Shown here: in pieces, positions 1 through 9,083 of the stretch | Position numbering within the stretch: position 1 is the stretch's first letter | Layout of the letters: each line of letters starts with the position of its first letter | Assembly: GCF_003966225.1 (NCBI RefSeq) | Contig: NZ_RXNU01000012.1 | Span: 1 to 64,000, forward strand | Length of the DNA stretch: 64,000 nt | Direction: 5' to 3' | Source of the DNA: Shewanella canadensis | Lineage (GTDB): Bacteria; Pseudomonadota; Gammaproteobacteria; Enterobacterales; Shewanellaceae | Made by a program: the position numbers and the translations under genes | Notes under the pieces: model-generated | Seen by the model: only the letters and a program-made list of their open reading frames with translations | The model's database searches: none | What the model was told of the DNA's origin: nothing

Positions 1-150
1 CAATGTCGGTTCTATATCGATGATTATTATAATATAGTGAGAAGACATGGGACTCTAGATGGAGTGAGTCCCACTGTATTTGAATCTAGAATTTAAACCC
101 CGTGTCCACTTTGCCGGGGTCATATCACCCTCGACCCTCGACCCTCGACC
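1..150. other. Gene-free left edge with palindromes
   Basis: No gene is visible. The stretch holds an 8-bp stem (TGGGACTC at 48-55 with GAGTCCCA at 66-73), two copies of TCTAGA around positions 54 and 85, and a CCCC/GGGG hairpin near 96-119 that could terminate a gene lying to the left. It ends in the CCCTCGA heptamer array listed separately. Confidence 0.4.
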
Positions 151-152
151 CT
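128..152. repeat. CCCTCGA heptamer tandem repeat, about 3.5 copies
   Basis: Three perfect copies of CCCTCGA (128-134, 135-141, 142-148) and a partial fourth run into the stop codon of the minus-strand GGDEF/EAL gene. Two other period-7 arrays of different sequence occur near 28.5 kb and 36.75 kb. Confidence 0.8.
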
Positions 153-2184
153 ATATATGGCTGATACTCGCAGTTTGAGGTTTAATATAGCTATCTTCAA
201 ACTCTTTTTGTGTCACTGGTTTGCTGAAATAAAACCCTTGGCCTATCTGGCATTTATTACTGTTTAACCAATCTAACTGCTCTCGAGTTTCAATTCCCTC
301 GGCAACGATGTTCAAGTTTAGCTGTTGACCTAACATCAAAATGGTCGACGCGATCGCACTCTCATTCGGAAGGTCGGTGACGAAACAGCGGTCAATTTTC
401 ATCGTAGTGATGGGCAGGTGTCTCAGATAGGAGAGTGAAGAGTAACCCGTTCCAAAATCATCCACTGCGATACCAAACCCAGCTGATTTAAGCTGCTGAA
501 GTTTCGATATGGCAAGCTCAATATCATTCATCAGCGAGGTTTCTGTTATCTCAATTTCAAGAAGATCGGGACTAATTTGATACCTGAGTGCTAATTGTTT
601 GATATCGGGCACTAAGCTGACATCGGCAAATTGCTGAGATGCAACGTTGACCGCGATGGGTAAAGCGAAGTTATATTCCTTTTTCCATTTTCTGATCGTT
701 TTACAGGCTTCTTCGATGACCCATCGCCCGATAGGAATAATAATCCCTGTCTCTTCAGCCACGGGAATAAAGGACATAGGACTGATTAAACGGCCATCTT
801 TCTGCCATCTGATGAGGGCTTCACAGGCGACAACCTTGCCGGTTTTAATATCGAACTTAGGCTGATAATGAAGTACAAACTCTCCATTTTTCAGTGCGTC
901 ATGCAGCGAGGCTTCGGTACGGAGTCTTACCGCCGCACGTTCAGTCATCTGCTGTTTGAAAAACGCCCATTGATTAGATCCTGCAGCCTTAGCGCTGTAC
1001 ATAGCGATATCGGCATGACGAATAAGATCTTCTGCGCTCATTCCATCGTCAGGATAGATGGATATACCTACTGATGCGGCAGGATGGATAGTATGCTCAT
1101 TGAGCTGCATGGGAGTATTGAGCTGGAGCAGAAGTTTGTCGACAAAGTCCGCTGCTTGATCCGGAGTGCGGAGCTCGTCGGCTAAGATAACAAATTCATC
1201 CCCACCGAGTCTGGCTACGGTCCCGTTATCCCCGACTACGCGTTCGAGTACCCGGGCAATCCGTGCTAAAAACTGGTCACCAATCGCATGTCCGAGTGAG
1301 TCATTGATATTTTTGAATCTATCGAGATCGATAAAGAGCATACAGAATTGATGTTTATGAACACGCGCTCTTTGAATCGTGACTGCAATCGTTTCCAGTA
1401 ATAAAGTTCGATTTGGCAGGCCGGTTAATGGATCTCGGGTCGCCATTTTTCTGAGCTTACTCTGTGTCTGACCAAATTGAATAAGGATCTGATTAAACTT
1501 GGATGTTACCAACCCTAATTCATCATCAGTATGTGATTTAGCCATGGGGAGTAAGTTTTCATCGGGAGATTCAGGATCAATTTTGTCGATCGCTTCACTG
1601 ATCTCAGCAATCGGTTTAGTTAAAAAACGATGAAAGACAATGGAGAGTACTAATGTGATAAGTAGTGCTCGAGCTAAAGTGGCGATCAAGCTGAATTTGA
1701 GTTGTGAAAAAAGTGAATCTGTCAGCCCTTGGGTATCGTAAAAAACTGTTAATGTGCCAATAAGCTGCTGTTTCTCGGTGCCTTCAAAATAAAAAGGTCG
1801 ATAAAGAGAACGAGAGATCTCTTTCAGGTCACCAAAGAGTTTGTTGCTGAGGTCTTCAAAGATATTTGGATATGACCTCTTACTTAAGACCGAAACAAAC
1901 ATTGAGCCATCATCGAGCTCTATTACAGCCGAACCTACGTGTTCAACTTTTAGCACACCCTCTAAAGTTTGTTTGGCAAGATTGTCATCGAGTGCCCATA
2001 CGGCATTGGCCGCAGGTTGCTCCACCGAATCGAGTAATTCTGTTTGTGAGTCTTTAAGACCATCTCGTGCAGACACTCCTACTAATGCAATTTCGACGAT
2101 AAAAATCGCAATCGCAAAGAATAATGCGGAAAAAACGACAAGACTCGTCTGTTTCCATGTAAGAGATTTAAAGCCTGCATTCAT
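151..2184 (-). CDS. Membrane GGDEF-EAL protein (c-di-GMP turnover)
   Basis: A 677-aa protein predicted to make and/or degrade cyclic-di-GMP at the inner membrane. It has an N-terminal membrane segment (about 13-36), an extracytoplasmic sensor region, a second membrane segment (about 162-187), a HAMP-like linker, a GGDEF domain starting at DPLTGLPNR (about 250) and a C-terminal EAL domain (about 435-665). The GGDEF signature (RLGGDEF) is intact. So are the EAL motifs EALIRW, EITET, DDFGTGYSS and VAEGIE, so both activities look possible. It faces away from pnp, sitting where rpsO lies in the enterobacterial rpsO-pnp order. The direction of net activity and the signal sensed cannot be read from the sequence. 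Confidence 0.9.
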   Translation of the reverse strand: MNAGFKSLTWKQTSLVVFSALFFAIAIFIVEIALVGVSARDGLKDSQTELLDSVEQPAANAVWALDDNLAKQTLEGVLKVEHVGSAVIELDDGSMFVSVLSKRSYPNIFEDLSNKLFGDLKEISRSLYRPFYFEGTEKQQLIGTLTVFYDTQGLTDSLFSQLKFSLIATLARALLITLVLSIVFHRFLTKPIAEISEAIDKIDPESPDENLLPMAKSHTDDELGLVTSKFNQILIQFGQTQSKLRKMATRDPLTGLPNRTLLLETIAVTIQRARVHKHQFCMLFIDLDRFKNINDSLGHAIGDQFLARIARVLERVVGDNGTVARLGGDEFVILADELRTPDQAADFVDKLLLQLNTPMQLNEHTIHPAASVGISIYPDDGMSAEDLIRHADIAMYSAKAAGSNQWAFFKQQMTERAAVRLRTEASLHDALKNGEFVLHYQPKFDIKTGKVVACEALIRWQKDGRLISPMSFIPVAEETGIIIPIGRWVIEEACKTIRKWKKEYNFALPIAVNVASQQFADVSLVPDIKQLALRYQISPDLLEIEITETSLMNDIELAISKLQQLKSAGFGIAVDDFGTGYSSLSYLRHLPITTMKIDRCFVTDLPNESAIASTILMLGQQLNLNIVAEGIETREQLDWLNSNKCQIGQGFYFSKPVTQKEFEDSYIKPQTASISHI

Positions 2185-2382
2185 TTGACCATCCTTATAT
2201 ACCAGTGAACTGATACCAAAAATTCAGGTTTTACGGCTATTCCAAAAGGAATTTTTCCAGATACTACTCACTTTAGAGAAAAGTTTCTGCTTTGTCATCA
2301 CTATGTGCTCTTTATCTATTGATTAGAGATGAAGTATACTTGCCTGCGAAATTAAGGTAATTAAAATTAAGGAATGGTTCAC

Positions 2383-4488
2383 GTGAATCCAATCGTAAAG
2401 AGTTTTGAATATGGTCAGCACACAGTCACGCTAGAGACTGGGGTTATTGCACGTCAAGCCGATGCCGCCGTTTTGGCAAGTATGGGTGATACCACAGTAT
2501 TGGTTACTGTTGTTGGGAAGAAATTTGAAGAGCCAGGTCGTGACTTTTTCCCACTAACTGTTAATTACCAGGAAAAGACTTACGCTGCGGGTAAGATCCC
2601 AGGTGGTTTTTTCAAGCGTGAAGGCCGTCCATCTGAAAGCGAAACATTGATTGCCCGCCTTATTGACCGTCCAATCCGTCCACTATTCCCAAATGGCTTC
2701 AAGAATGAAGTTCAGGTAATTATCACAGTAGTTTCTGTCGATCCTGAAATCAATCCTGATGTTATTTCGATGATTGGTACTTCAGCTGCATTGGCTATAT
2801 CTGGTCTGCCTTTCAATGGTCCACTAGGTGTGGCACGTGTTGGTTATACTGACGGCGAATATGTTCTTAACCCGAATGTCAGTCAACTTGTTGATAGTGA
2901 TCTTGACCTGATTGTTGCCGGTACTCAAGGTGCTGTCTTGATGGTTGAGTCTGAAGCGGCTGCACTTCCAGAGGAAGTGATGCTAGGTGGTGTGGTTTAT
3001 GGCCATGACCAACAGCAAGTTGTTATCAGTGCCATTAACGAGCTAAAAGCTGAAGCAAGCAAGCCTGCATGGGATTGGACTGCTCCAGTTCAAGACGCAG
3101 ACCTTGTTGCTAAAATTAAAGATTTAGCCGAGGCCGAGATGGCCGCTGCTTACCAAATTGAAGTTAAGCAAGATCGTTACACTCAAGTTGGCGTTGTAAA
3201 ATCTGCTGCTAAAGAAGCATTATTGGCTGAAAACCCAGAAGCTGATTTGCGCGAAATCGACGGCCTTCTTGGTAGCTTAGAGAAGAAAGTCGTTCGTAGC
3301 CGCATCATTGCTGGTAACCCACGTATCGATGGTCGTGAACCTGATATGGTTCGTGGCTTGAATGTGATGGCTGGTGTACTGCCACGTACCCACGGTAGTG
3401 CTTTGTTTACTCGTGGTGAAACTCAAGCACTAGTGACTTGTACTCTAGGTACAGAGCGTGATGCTCAGAAAGTTGATAGCATCATGGGCGAGTACACTAA
3501 CCGCTTTATGCTGCACTATAACTTCCCTCCATATTCTGTTGGTGAAACAGGTTTTGTTGGTTCACCTAAGCGTCGCGAAATCGGTCACGGTAAGCTAGCA
3601 TGGCGCGGTATCAATGCCGTTATGCCTTCTGCAGAAGAGTTCCCATACAGCGTTCGTGTTGTATCTGAAATCACTGAATCTAACGGTTCAAGCTCTATGG
3701 CTTCTGTTTGTGGTACTTCACTTGCTCTTATGGATGCGGGTGTACCAATTAAGACATCTGTTGCCGGTATCGCTATGGGTCTGGTTAAAGAAGGTGACGA
3801 TTTCGTCGTTCTTTCTGACATCTTGGGTGATGAAGATCATCTTGGTGACATGGACTTTAAAGTTGCTGGTACTCGTGATGGTATTACTGCACTGCAGATG
3901 GATATCAAGATTGAAGGTATCAATAAAGAGATCATGCAGATCGCACTGCAGCAAGCCTATGGCGCACGTGTTCATATCCTGAATGTTATGGACCAGGCTA
4001 TCGGTGAGCACCGTGATGATATCTCTGATCATGCTCCACGTATCACAACGCTTAAGATTAACCCTGAGAAGATCCGTGACGTGATTGGTAAAGGTGGTGC
4101 AACTATCCGCGCACTTACCGAAGAAACTGGTACAACTATCGAACTTGAAGATGATGGTACTGTTAAGATCGCATCGGCAAACGGTGATGCAACGAAAGAA
4201 GCAATCCGTCGTATCGAAGAGATCACAGCAGAAGTTGAAGTCGGTACTATCTACAACGGTAAAGTTGTTCGTATCGTTGATTTCGGTGCGTTCGTTACTA
4301 TTCTTCCGGGTAAAGATGGTTTGGTTCATATCTCTCAGATCGCTGAAGAGCGTGTTGCTAACGTTTCTGATTACCTACAGACTGGTCAAGAAGTCAAAGT
4401 TAAGGTGATGGAAGTCGATCGCCAGGGCCGTGTACGTCTTTCTATGAAAGAAGCTGCGCCTAAAGCTGAAGCTGCACCAGCCGAGTAA
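2383..4488 (+). CDS. pnp: Polynucleotide phosphorylase
   Basis: PNPase, the phosphorolytic 3'-5' exoribonuclease of the RNA degradosome, about 701 aa as in E. coli. It carries two RNase PH-like cores, a KH domain (GKGGATIRALTEETGT, about 560) and a C-terminal S1 domain (YNGKVVRIVDFGAFV, about 622). I chose GTG at 2383 because TAAGGA (2368-2373) lies 9 nt upstream of it and the family begins with NPIV. The ATG at 2374 directly abuts that Shine-Dalgarno and is unlikely to be used. A rho-independent terminator follows, then an inverted-repeat element, then nlpI, its usual partner. A 203-aa antisense reading frame inside the gene is a shadow. Confidence 0.97.
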   Translation: MNPIVKSFEYGQHTVTLETGVIARQADAAVLASMGDTTVLVTVVGKKFEEPGRDFFPLTVNYQEKTYAAGKIPGGFFKREGRPSESETLIARLIDRPIRPLFPNGFKNEVQVIITVVSVDPEINPDVISMIGTSAALAISGLPFNGPLGVARVGYTDGEYVLNPNVSQLVDSDLDLIVAGTQGAVLMVESEAAALPEEVMLGGVVYGHDQQQVVISAINELKAEASKPAWDWTAPVQDADLVAKIKDLAEAEMAAAYQIEVKQDRYTQVGVVKSAAKEALLAENPEADLREIDGLLGSLEKKVVRSRIIAGNPRIDGREPDMVRGLNVMAGVLPRTHGSALFTRGETQALVTCTLGTERDAQKVDSIMGEYTNRFMLHYNFPPYSVGETGFVGSPKRREIGHGKLAWRGINAVMPSAEEFPYSVRVVSEITESNGSSSMASVCGTSLALMDAGVPIKTSVAGIAMGLVKEGDDFVVLSDILGDEDHLGDMDFKVAGTRDGITALQMDIKIEGINKEIMQIALQQAYGARVHILNVMDQAIGEHRDDISDHAPRITTLKINPEKIRDVIGKGGATIRALTEETGTTIELEDDGTVKIASANGDATKEAIRRIEEITAEVEVGTIYNGKVVRIVDFGAFVTILPGKDGLVHISQIAEERVANVSDYLQTGQEVKVKVMEVDRQGRVRLSMKEAAPKAEAAPAE

Positions 4489-4517
4489 ACCTATCTTGTA
4501 AAGATATGTTGAATATG

Positions 4518-4545
4518 AAAAGGAGACCTTAGGGTCTCCTTTTTT
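4518..4545 (+). terminator. Rho-independent terminator of pnp
   Basis: An 11-bp stem (AAAAGGAGACC, loop TTAG, GGTCTCCTTTT) ends in a T run, 30 nt after the pnp stop codon. Confidence 0.9.
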
Positions 4546-4561
4546 ATGCCTGAATTTCTTG

Positions 4562-4826
4562 ATACCAATCGGTATAAGAAAGTGATCTACTCAGAGTGTT
4601 TTTTGGCAAACTAATTCAAGGCGAATGAGTGAGGGAATGGTGCTCCCTTCTGAAGTCATTCAACGCAGAAGTAGGCAGCCAAAAAAACTCCTGAAAGGCG
4701 AGTTTTAACGGATCCGATGCAGCGTTAACGAGCTTAAACGTAGAACAACTATGCTTTTCACTCGTTGCCTTGCCTCAGAAGCGCTAAATTCTCGCTGAGC
4801 GAGCACATCTTTATACCGATTGGTAT
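4562..4826. repeat. Miniature inverted-repeat element, copy 1 (265 bp)
   Basis: Bounded by ATACCAATCGGTATAA at the left and its inverted form TTATACCGATTGGTAT at the right. It has no reading frame of note. A second copy in the opposite orientation lies at 59458-59870 and is nearly identical apart from an internal insertion. A half copy (49540-49653) and a diverged relative (57187-57445) also occur. This looks like a non-autonomous MITE-like element, with no transposase in the window. Confidence 0.8.
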
Positions 4827-4919
4827 AAACTGATTGATGAAATAATTAAATCCTTGATAGCCGTAGTGATAGGGGATTGCTATGATTACAAGCACTGGTG
4901 AACTCAAAGGGTTAAATGG

Positions 4920-5828
4920 ATGATTCAAAAGATGCGGACAGTCGCAGTAGTGGTTTTAGCTGGTATGAGTATTTTGCTAACAGGATGTGTCTCAACTCAG
5001 TCTGGCGTGAATGAGCAGGGCAAGGTCATGGTTGAACCTGTGATGCCTGATTATAAGCTTGAAATCACCTTAGCTAAATTAAATGAAATTTTGTCATCCG
5101 CCGAGTTAACCGATGAGCAAAGAGCCAGGTTTCACTATGACCGCGGCGTTATCTATGACAGCGTCGGGCTGCGTATCTTGAGTCGAATAGATTTTCATCA
5201 GGCGCTGAAATTACAACCTAACCTTGCCGATGCTTACAACTTTATTGGAATTTATTATACCCAGGAAGGAGAATTTGAAAGCGCTTATGAAGCATTCGAT
5301 GCGGTTTTAGAGCTCTCTCCCGATTACGATTACGCCTTTCTTAACCGTGGTATCGCTCTGTATTATGGTGAACGTAACGCGCTTGCCGTATCAGATATGG
5401 AGTCTTTCTACTCTCAGGACCAAAAAGATGGTTATCGTGCACTCTGGCTCTACCTGACCGAAAGTGAGATAAGCGTTGAACAGGCTAAAATAAGACTCGA
5501 ATATAACCGAACTCAACTGACACCAAATGCCTGGTCTAATGAATTGGTTGATTTCTATCTAGGGAACAAGAGTCGGGAACAGGTTTTTGCGGCTGCTAAA
5601 GAGGGGCTTTCTCACCCCAATGAGTACGCCGAACGACTTTGTGAAGCCTATTTCTATATCGCCAAAATTTCCCAGCAGCAGGGAAACTACAATGATGCGG
5701 CAAATTATTTCAGGCTCGCTTTAGCGACCAATATCTACGATTTTGTAGAACATAGATACGCCAGGATAGAGCTTGCTAAAATTAATGCCAAACTCTATGC
5801 CGAAGAGTCAGCCAAGAACCCTCATTAA
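4920..5828 (+). CDS. nlpI: Lipoprotein NlpI, TPR protein
   Basis: A 302-aa outer-membrane lipoprotein (E. coli NlpI is 294 aa). NlpI acts as an adaptor for the Prc protease and for peptidoglycan hydrolases, controlling endopeptidase levels during wall growth. A lipoprotein signal peptide ends in the lipobox LLTGC (Cys about 23). TPR helices follow, for example DAYNFIGIYYTQEGEFESAY and DYAFLNRGIALYYGE (about 95-160). The start at 4920 has AAAGG 9 nt upstream. Its position after pnp is the conserved gammaproteobacterial arrangement, but here a terminator and a MITE-like element separate the two, so it probably has its own promoter. Confidence 0.93.
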   Translation: MIQKMRTVAVVVLAGMSILLTGCVSTQSGVNEQGKVMVEPVMPDYKLEITLAKLNEILSSAELTDEQRARFHYDRGVIYDSVGLRILSRIDFHQALKLQPNLADAYNFIGIYYTQEGEFESAYEAFDAVLELSPDYDYAFLNRGIALYYGERNALAVSDMESFYSQDQKDGYRALWLYLTESEISVEQAKIRLEYNRTQLTPNAWSNELVDFYLGNKSREQVFAAAKEGLSHPNEYAERLCEAYFYIAKISQQQGNYNDAANYFRLALATNIYDFVEHRYARIELAKINAKLYAEESAKNPH

Positions 5829-5850
5829 GACCTATCTATAGTGCAATGAA

Positions 5851-5881
5851 ACCATGCAATCTTTTATTCAGGTTGCATGGT
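5851..5881 (+). terminator. Possible terminator hairpin after nlpI
   Basis: A 9-bp perfect stem, ACCATGCAA with TTGCATGGT, 22 nt after the nlpI stop. There is no T run, so it may be an RNA-stabilising hairpin rather than a terminator. Confidence 0.4.
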
Positions 5882-6114
5882 CATTCAGATCTTTCCCTTA
5901 TTGGGAGCATAACTTTCTTTAAACCCAGACTCTACAATTTCGCTATGATTTGAGAGCCCCTATGCTAGCTTTCACGCACAGTGAGGCATTCAGAATGAAA
6001 TATTTTTTGTATTCGCCCACTCAGCAGGTTTAATCTAGCTGTCACTGTCTAGCCAAGTCTTAGTCTAACCGCTATAATTGCCGCCTTTTAGAACACCAGA
6101 ATCTGCAGGTTATC

Positions 6115-7695
6115 ATGTCAGGCAATAAAGTTGAGGTCGACAAGCGTCGTACTTTCGCCATTATCTCTCACCCCGATGCGGGTAAGACCACCATTACCGA
6201 GAAGGTACTTTTATTTGGCAACGCGCTGCAGAAGGCTGGTACTGTAAAAGGTAAGAAGTCCGGGCAACATGCCAAATCTGACTGGATGGAGATGGAGAAA
6301 GATCGTGGTATTTCGATCACAACCTCTGTGATGCAGTTCCCCTATAGCGGTGCGCTCGTTAACCTTCTCGATACTCCGGGTCACGAAGATTTCTCTGAGG
6401 ATACTTATCGTACTCTTACTGCTGTTGACTCATGTTTAATGGTGATTGACTCGGCGAAAGGTGTTGAGCAGCGTACGATTAAACTGATGGAAGTAACACG
6501 ACTTCGTGATACGCCTATCATCACCTTCATGAACAAACTCGATCGTGATATACGTGATCCATTAGAGTTGATGGATGAGGTTGAGAAGGTATTGAATATT
6601 GCTTGTGCCCCTATTACCTGGCCAATTGGTTGTGGTAAAGAGTTCAAGGGGGTTTACCATCTTCTACGTGATGAAGTGATCCTCTATCAGAGTGGTCAGG
6701 GACACACGATTCAGGATTCGACAATCATCAAGGGGTTAGATAACCCTGAGCTGGATGCCGCTATCGGCACTTACGCCGAAGAGGTGCGAGAGGAGCTGGA
6801 GTTAGTTCTTGGCGCATCGAACGAGTTCGACCTTGAGCTGTTTCTTGCTGGTGAGTTGACTCCCGTTTACTTCGGCACCGCCTTAGGTAACTTTGGTGTG
6901 GATCATATTCTCGATGGTATCGTTGAGTGGGCACCTAAACCACAGGCACGCGAAACCGAAGTCAGAGAAGTGCAGCCGGAAGATGAAAAATTCAGTGGTT
7001 TTGTATTTAAGATCCAAGCCAACATGGATCCTAAACACAGAGACAGAGTGGCATTTATGCGCATCTGTTCTGGACGTTACGAACAAGGCATGAAGATGCA
7101 TCACGTTCGTCTGGGTAAAGATGTGAACGTCAGCGATGCTTTGACCTTTATGGCAGGCGATCGACACCGTGCCGAAGTTGCCTACCCGGGTGACATCATA
7201 GGTCTACACAATCACGGTACTATGCGTATCGGTGATACCTTTACTCAGGGTGAAAAGCTGCGTTTTACCGGTATACCAAACTTCGCACCTGAAATGTTCC
7301 GTCGTATACGTTTGAAAGACCCTTTGAAACAGAAGCAGTTGCTGAAAGGACTGGTTCAGCTTTCCGAAGAGGGAGCGGTTCAGGTCTTCAGGCCTATAGA
7401 TACTAACGACTTGATCGTTGGTGCCGTCGGTATACTCCAGTTTGAGGTCGTTGTTGGCCGCTTAAAATCTGAGTATAAGGTTGAAGCAATCTACGAAGCT
7501 ATCAGCGTTTCGACTGCCCGTTGGGTGTATTGTGATGATGAAAGGAAACTTGAAGAGTTCAGACGTAAGTGCAGCACCAACTTAGCACTCGATGGTGGTG
7601 ATAACTTGACTTACATTGCGCCTACTATGGTTAACCTGAATCTCTCCATGGAACGCTATCCGGATATTAAGTTCGCGAAGACGCGTGAAAACTAA
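6115..7695 (+). CDS. prfC: Peptide chain release factor 3
   Basis: RF3, the translational GTPase that removes RF1/RF2 from the ribosome after termination. At 526 aa it matches the E. coli protein (529 aa). The G motifs are all visible: P-loop HPDAGKTT (about 19-26), the switch region RGISITTS, DTPGHED (about 80) and NKLD (about 140), followed by GWAPKP-type EF-G domain II sequence and the RF3-specific C-terminal half. The frame ends in KTREN. It stands alone, between nlpI and the nucleoside region, with its own terminator. Confidence 0.97.
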   Translation: MSGNKVEVDKRRTFAIISHPDAGKTTITEKVLLFGNALQKAGTVKGKKSGQHAKSDWMEMEKDRGISITTSVMQFPYSGALVNLLDTPGHEDFSEDTYRTLTAVDSCLMVIDSAKGVEQRTIKLMEVTRLRDTPIITFMNKLDRDIRDPLELMDEVEKVLNIACAPITWPIGCGKEFKGVYHLLRDEVILYQSGQGHTIQDSTIIKGLDNPELDAAIGTYAEEVREELELVLGASNEFDLELFLAGELTPVYFGTALGNFGVDHILDGIVEWAPKPQARETEVREVQPEDEKFSGFVFKIQANMDPKHRDRVAFMRICSGRYEQGMKMHHVRLGKDVNVSDALTFMAGDRHRAEVAYPGDIIGLHNHGTMRIGDTFTQGEKLRFTGIPNFAPEMFRRIRLKDPLKQKQLLKGLVQLSEEGAVQVFRPIDTNDLIVGAVGILQFEVVVGRLKSEYKVEAIYEAISVSTARWVYCDDERKLEEFRRKCSTNLALDGGDNLTYIAPTMVNLNLSMERYPDIKFAKTREN

Positions 7696-7784
7696 AATTA
7701 ATTGCCAGACTCAATTTTACAGATAGTTTCTAAAATCAGTTTTTAGAATTAGCTTTTAAAATTTGTCCCTCTGTTTAGCGTGTT

Positions 7785-7815
7785 AAAGCCCCATTCGAAA
7801 GATTGGGGCTTTTTT
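7785..7815 (+). terminator. Rho-independent terminator of prfC
   Basis: AAAGCCCCA pairs with TGGGGCTTT around a short inner stem capped by a GAAA tetraloop, followed by a T run. Confidence 0.88.
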
Positions 7816-7891
7816 ATATAATTTTTTAATTACTTTAGGTACGAAGTCGTGAGCAAAGGCTATTATCATTAATAATTTCGGGAGGGGAATA

Positions 7892-8068
7892 ATGAACTGG
7901 ATTGTTAGATTGTGGAGCGGTTATATCAACTGGTGTGACCGTATGGGGCTCACACCTGAAAATCGACGTAGCTGCGCTCCCAGGCTCTCAGACCCAGAGT
8001 TGAGTGACGATAGTGCTAGCGGGTGCCGAGGTTCGAACACTGCTAATAAGACCAAAGGGGAGTCATAG
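7892..8068 (+). CDS. Small DUF5363-type protein, 58 aa
   Basis: A short frame running from ATG at 7892 to TAG at 8066-8068. It begins MNWIVRLWSGYINWCDRMG and continues LTPENRRSCAPRLSDPE. The WC-D/E-GLTPENRRSC pattern matches what I remember of the DUF5363 family of small marine gammaproteobacterial proteins, whose function is unknown. A strong Shine-Dalgarno (GGAGGGG, 7881-7887) lies 4-6 nt upstream. The stop is 1 nt before the likely GTG start of the YjjV-type hydrolase, so the two are probably translated together. The tail after about residue 35 is low in complexity and less likely to be conserved. Family assignment is from memory of the motif only. Confidence 0.75.
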   Translation: MNWIVRLWSGYINWCDRMGLTPENRRSCAPRLSDPELSDDSASGCRGSNTANKTKGES

Positions 8069-8069
8069 C

Positions 8070-8906
8070 GTGCCAACTCCTACTTCACATCTAAAGAATA
8101 GTTCACCTCAAGTTAATGGCTTATCACCAACAAAGCTGAGAATGATTGACAGCCACGCCCACCTGGACTTTCCTGAGTTCGATATCGACCGTGAACAGGT
8201 GTTCGATGCAATGAGAAGCGCTGGAATAGAGTCCGCCATCATTCCCGGCGTATCGCCTGAGCGTTGGGATAATCAAATCGCAGTAGCAAGGCAATTTAAC
8301 TGCCCTTATGCGCTGGGCATCCACCCCTGGTGTTGTCAATCTGATTCGATAACGTTATTCAATGATCTAAAAGATACCATCTCAAGGTACAATCATGATG
8401 AAAAACTGGTTGCCATCGGTGAGTGTGGCTTAGATAAGTTACGAAAAAGTAATTGGCAGGCACAGTTAATACAGTTCGAACGTCAACTGGAACTGGCAAA
8501 AGAGCTGGAATTGCCTATTATTTTACATGTTGTTAAAGCTCACAACGAGATGCTGGCGCTGTTGAAACGGTATGCTCTGCCTAAGGCTGGCGTCATACAT
8601 GGCTTTTATGGTGGCGCTGAGCTTGCTAACGAGTATATTCGACTGGGCTACAAGTTGGGTATAGGTGGGTTGATTTTGAACGATAGGGCCTTAAAACTTA
8701 AAAGTTGCATTGCAAGCATTTCTTTAGATTCTATCCTTATCGAGACAGATTCTCCCTCTATGGCGCCTGATAATTGGCCTGAAACACGCAATACACCGCT
8801 TGTTTTGCACTCAATCGTGAAAGAAATAGCAAATTTACAGAAAAAAACTAGTGTTCTAATTTCAGAACATGCTTTTCTCAATGCGGTGCAACTCTTTGAC
8901 CTTTAA
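8070..8906 (+). CDS. yjjV: YjjV-type TatD-family metal-dependent hydrolase
   Basis: A TatD-family TIM-barrel metallohydrolase (nuclease or deoxyribonuclease-type family). Metal-binding motifs visible are DSHAHLDF near the N-terminus, GECGLD, ILHVVKAH and IHGFYGG, with IETDSPSM near the end. Overall it resembles E. coli YjjV, which also lies beside the deo genes. The start is uncertain. GTG at 8070 has AAAGGGG 9 nt upstream and is coupled to the preceding stop. ATG at 8142, just before IDSHAHLDF, gives the usual 254-aa family length but has a poor ribosome site. The frame is open upstream to 8004, inside the DUF5363 gene, which is unlikely to be used. Confidence 0.85.
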   Translation: MPTPTSHLKNSSPQVNGLSPTKLRMIDSHAHLDFPEFDIDREQVFDAMRSAGIESAIIPGVSPERWDNQIAVARQFNCPYALGIHPWCCQSDSITLFNDLKDTISRYNHDEKLVAIGECGLDKLRKSNWQAQLIQFERQLELAKELELPIILHVVKAHNEMLALLKRYALPKAGVIHGFYGGAELANEYIRLGYKLGIGGLILNDRALKLKSCIASISLDSILIETDSPSMAPDNWPETRNTPLVLHSIVKEIANLQKKTSVLISEHAFLNAVQLFDL

Positions 8907-9083
8907 TTTATTTTTAAATAAACAGGTGCTAATCGCATCGGAAGTTGTGAGTAAATCGCTGAAATTAAAGTTCAAAAATTTGATCGGAACGACCCTTTTC
9001 GCTACTTGGTCGGGTATAATCGGTCTCGAAAAAGGTTGGTTAACAACATAATTAAAAAGTATTAACAAATAGGGTGATGGTTA

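Noticed and set aside
3718..4329. A 203-codon minus-strand frame inside pnp
   Set aside because: It overlaps the highly conserved KH and C-terminal core coding on the other strand; its peptide is Cys- and Thr-rich with no family pattern.
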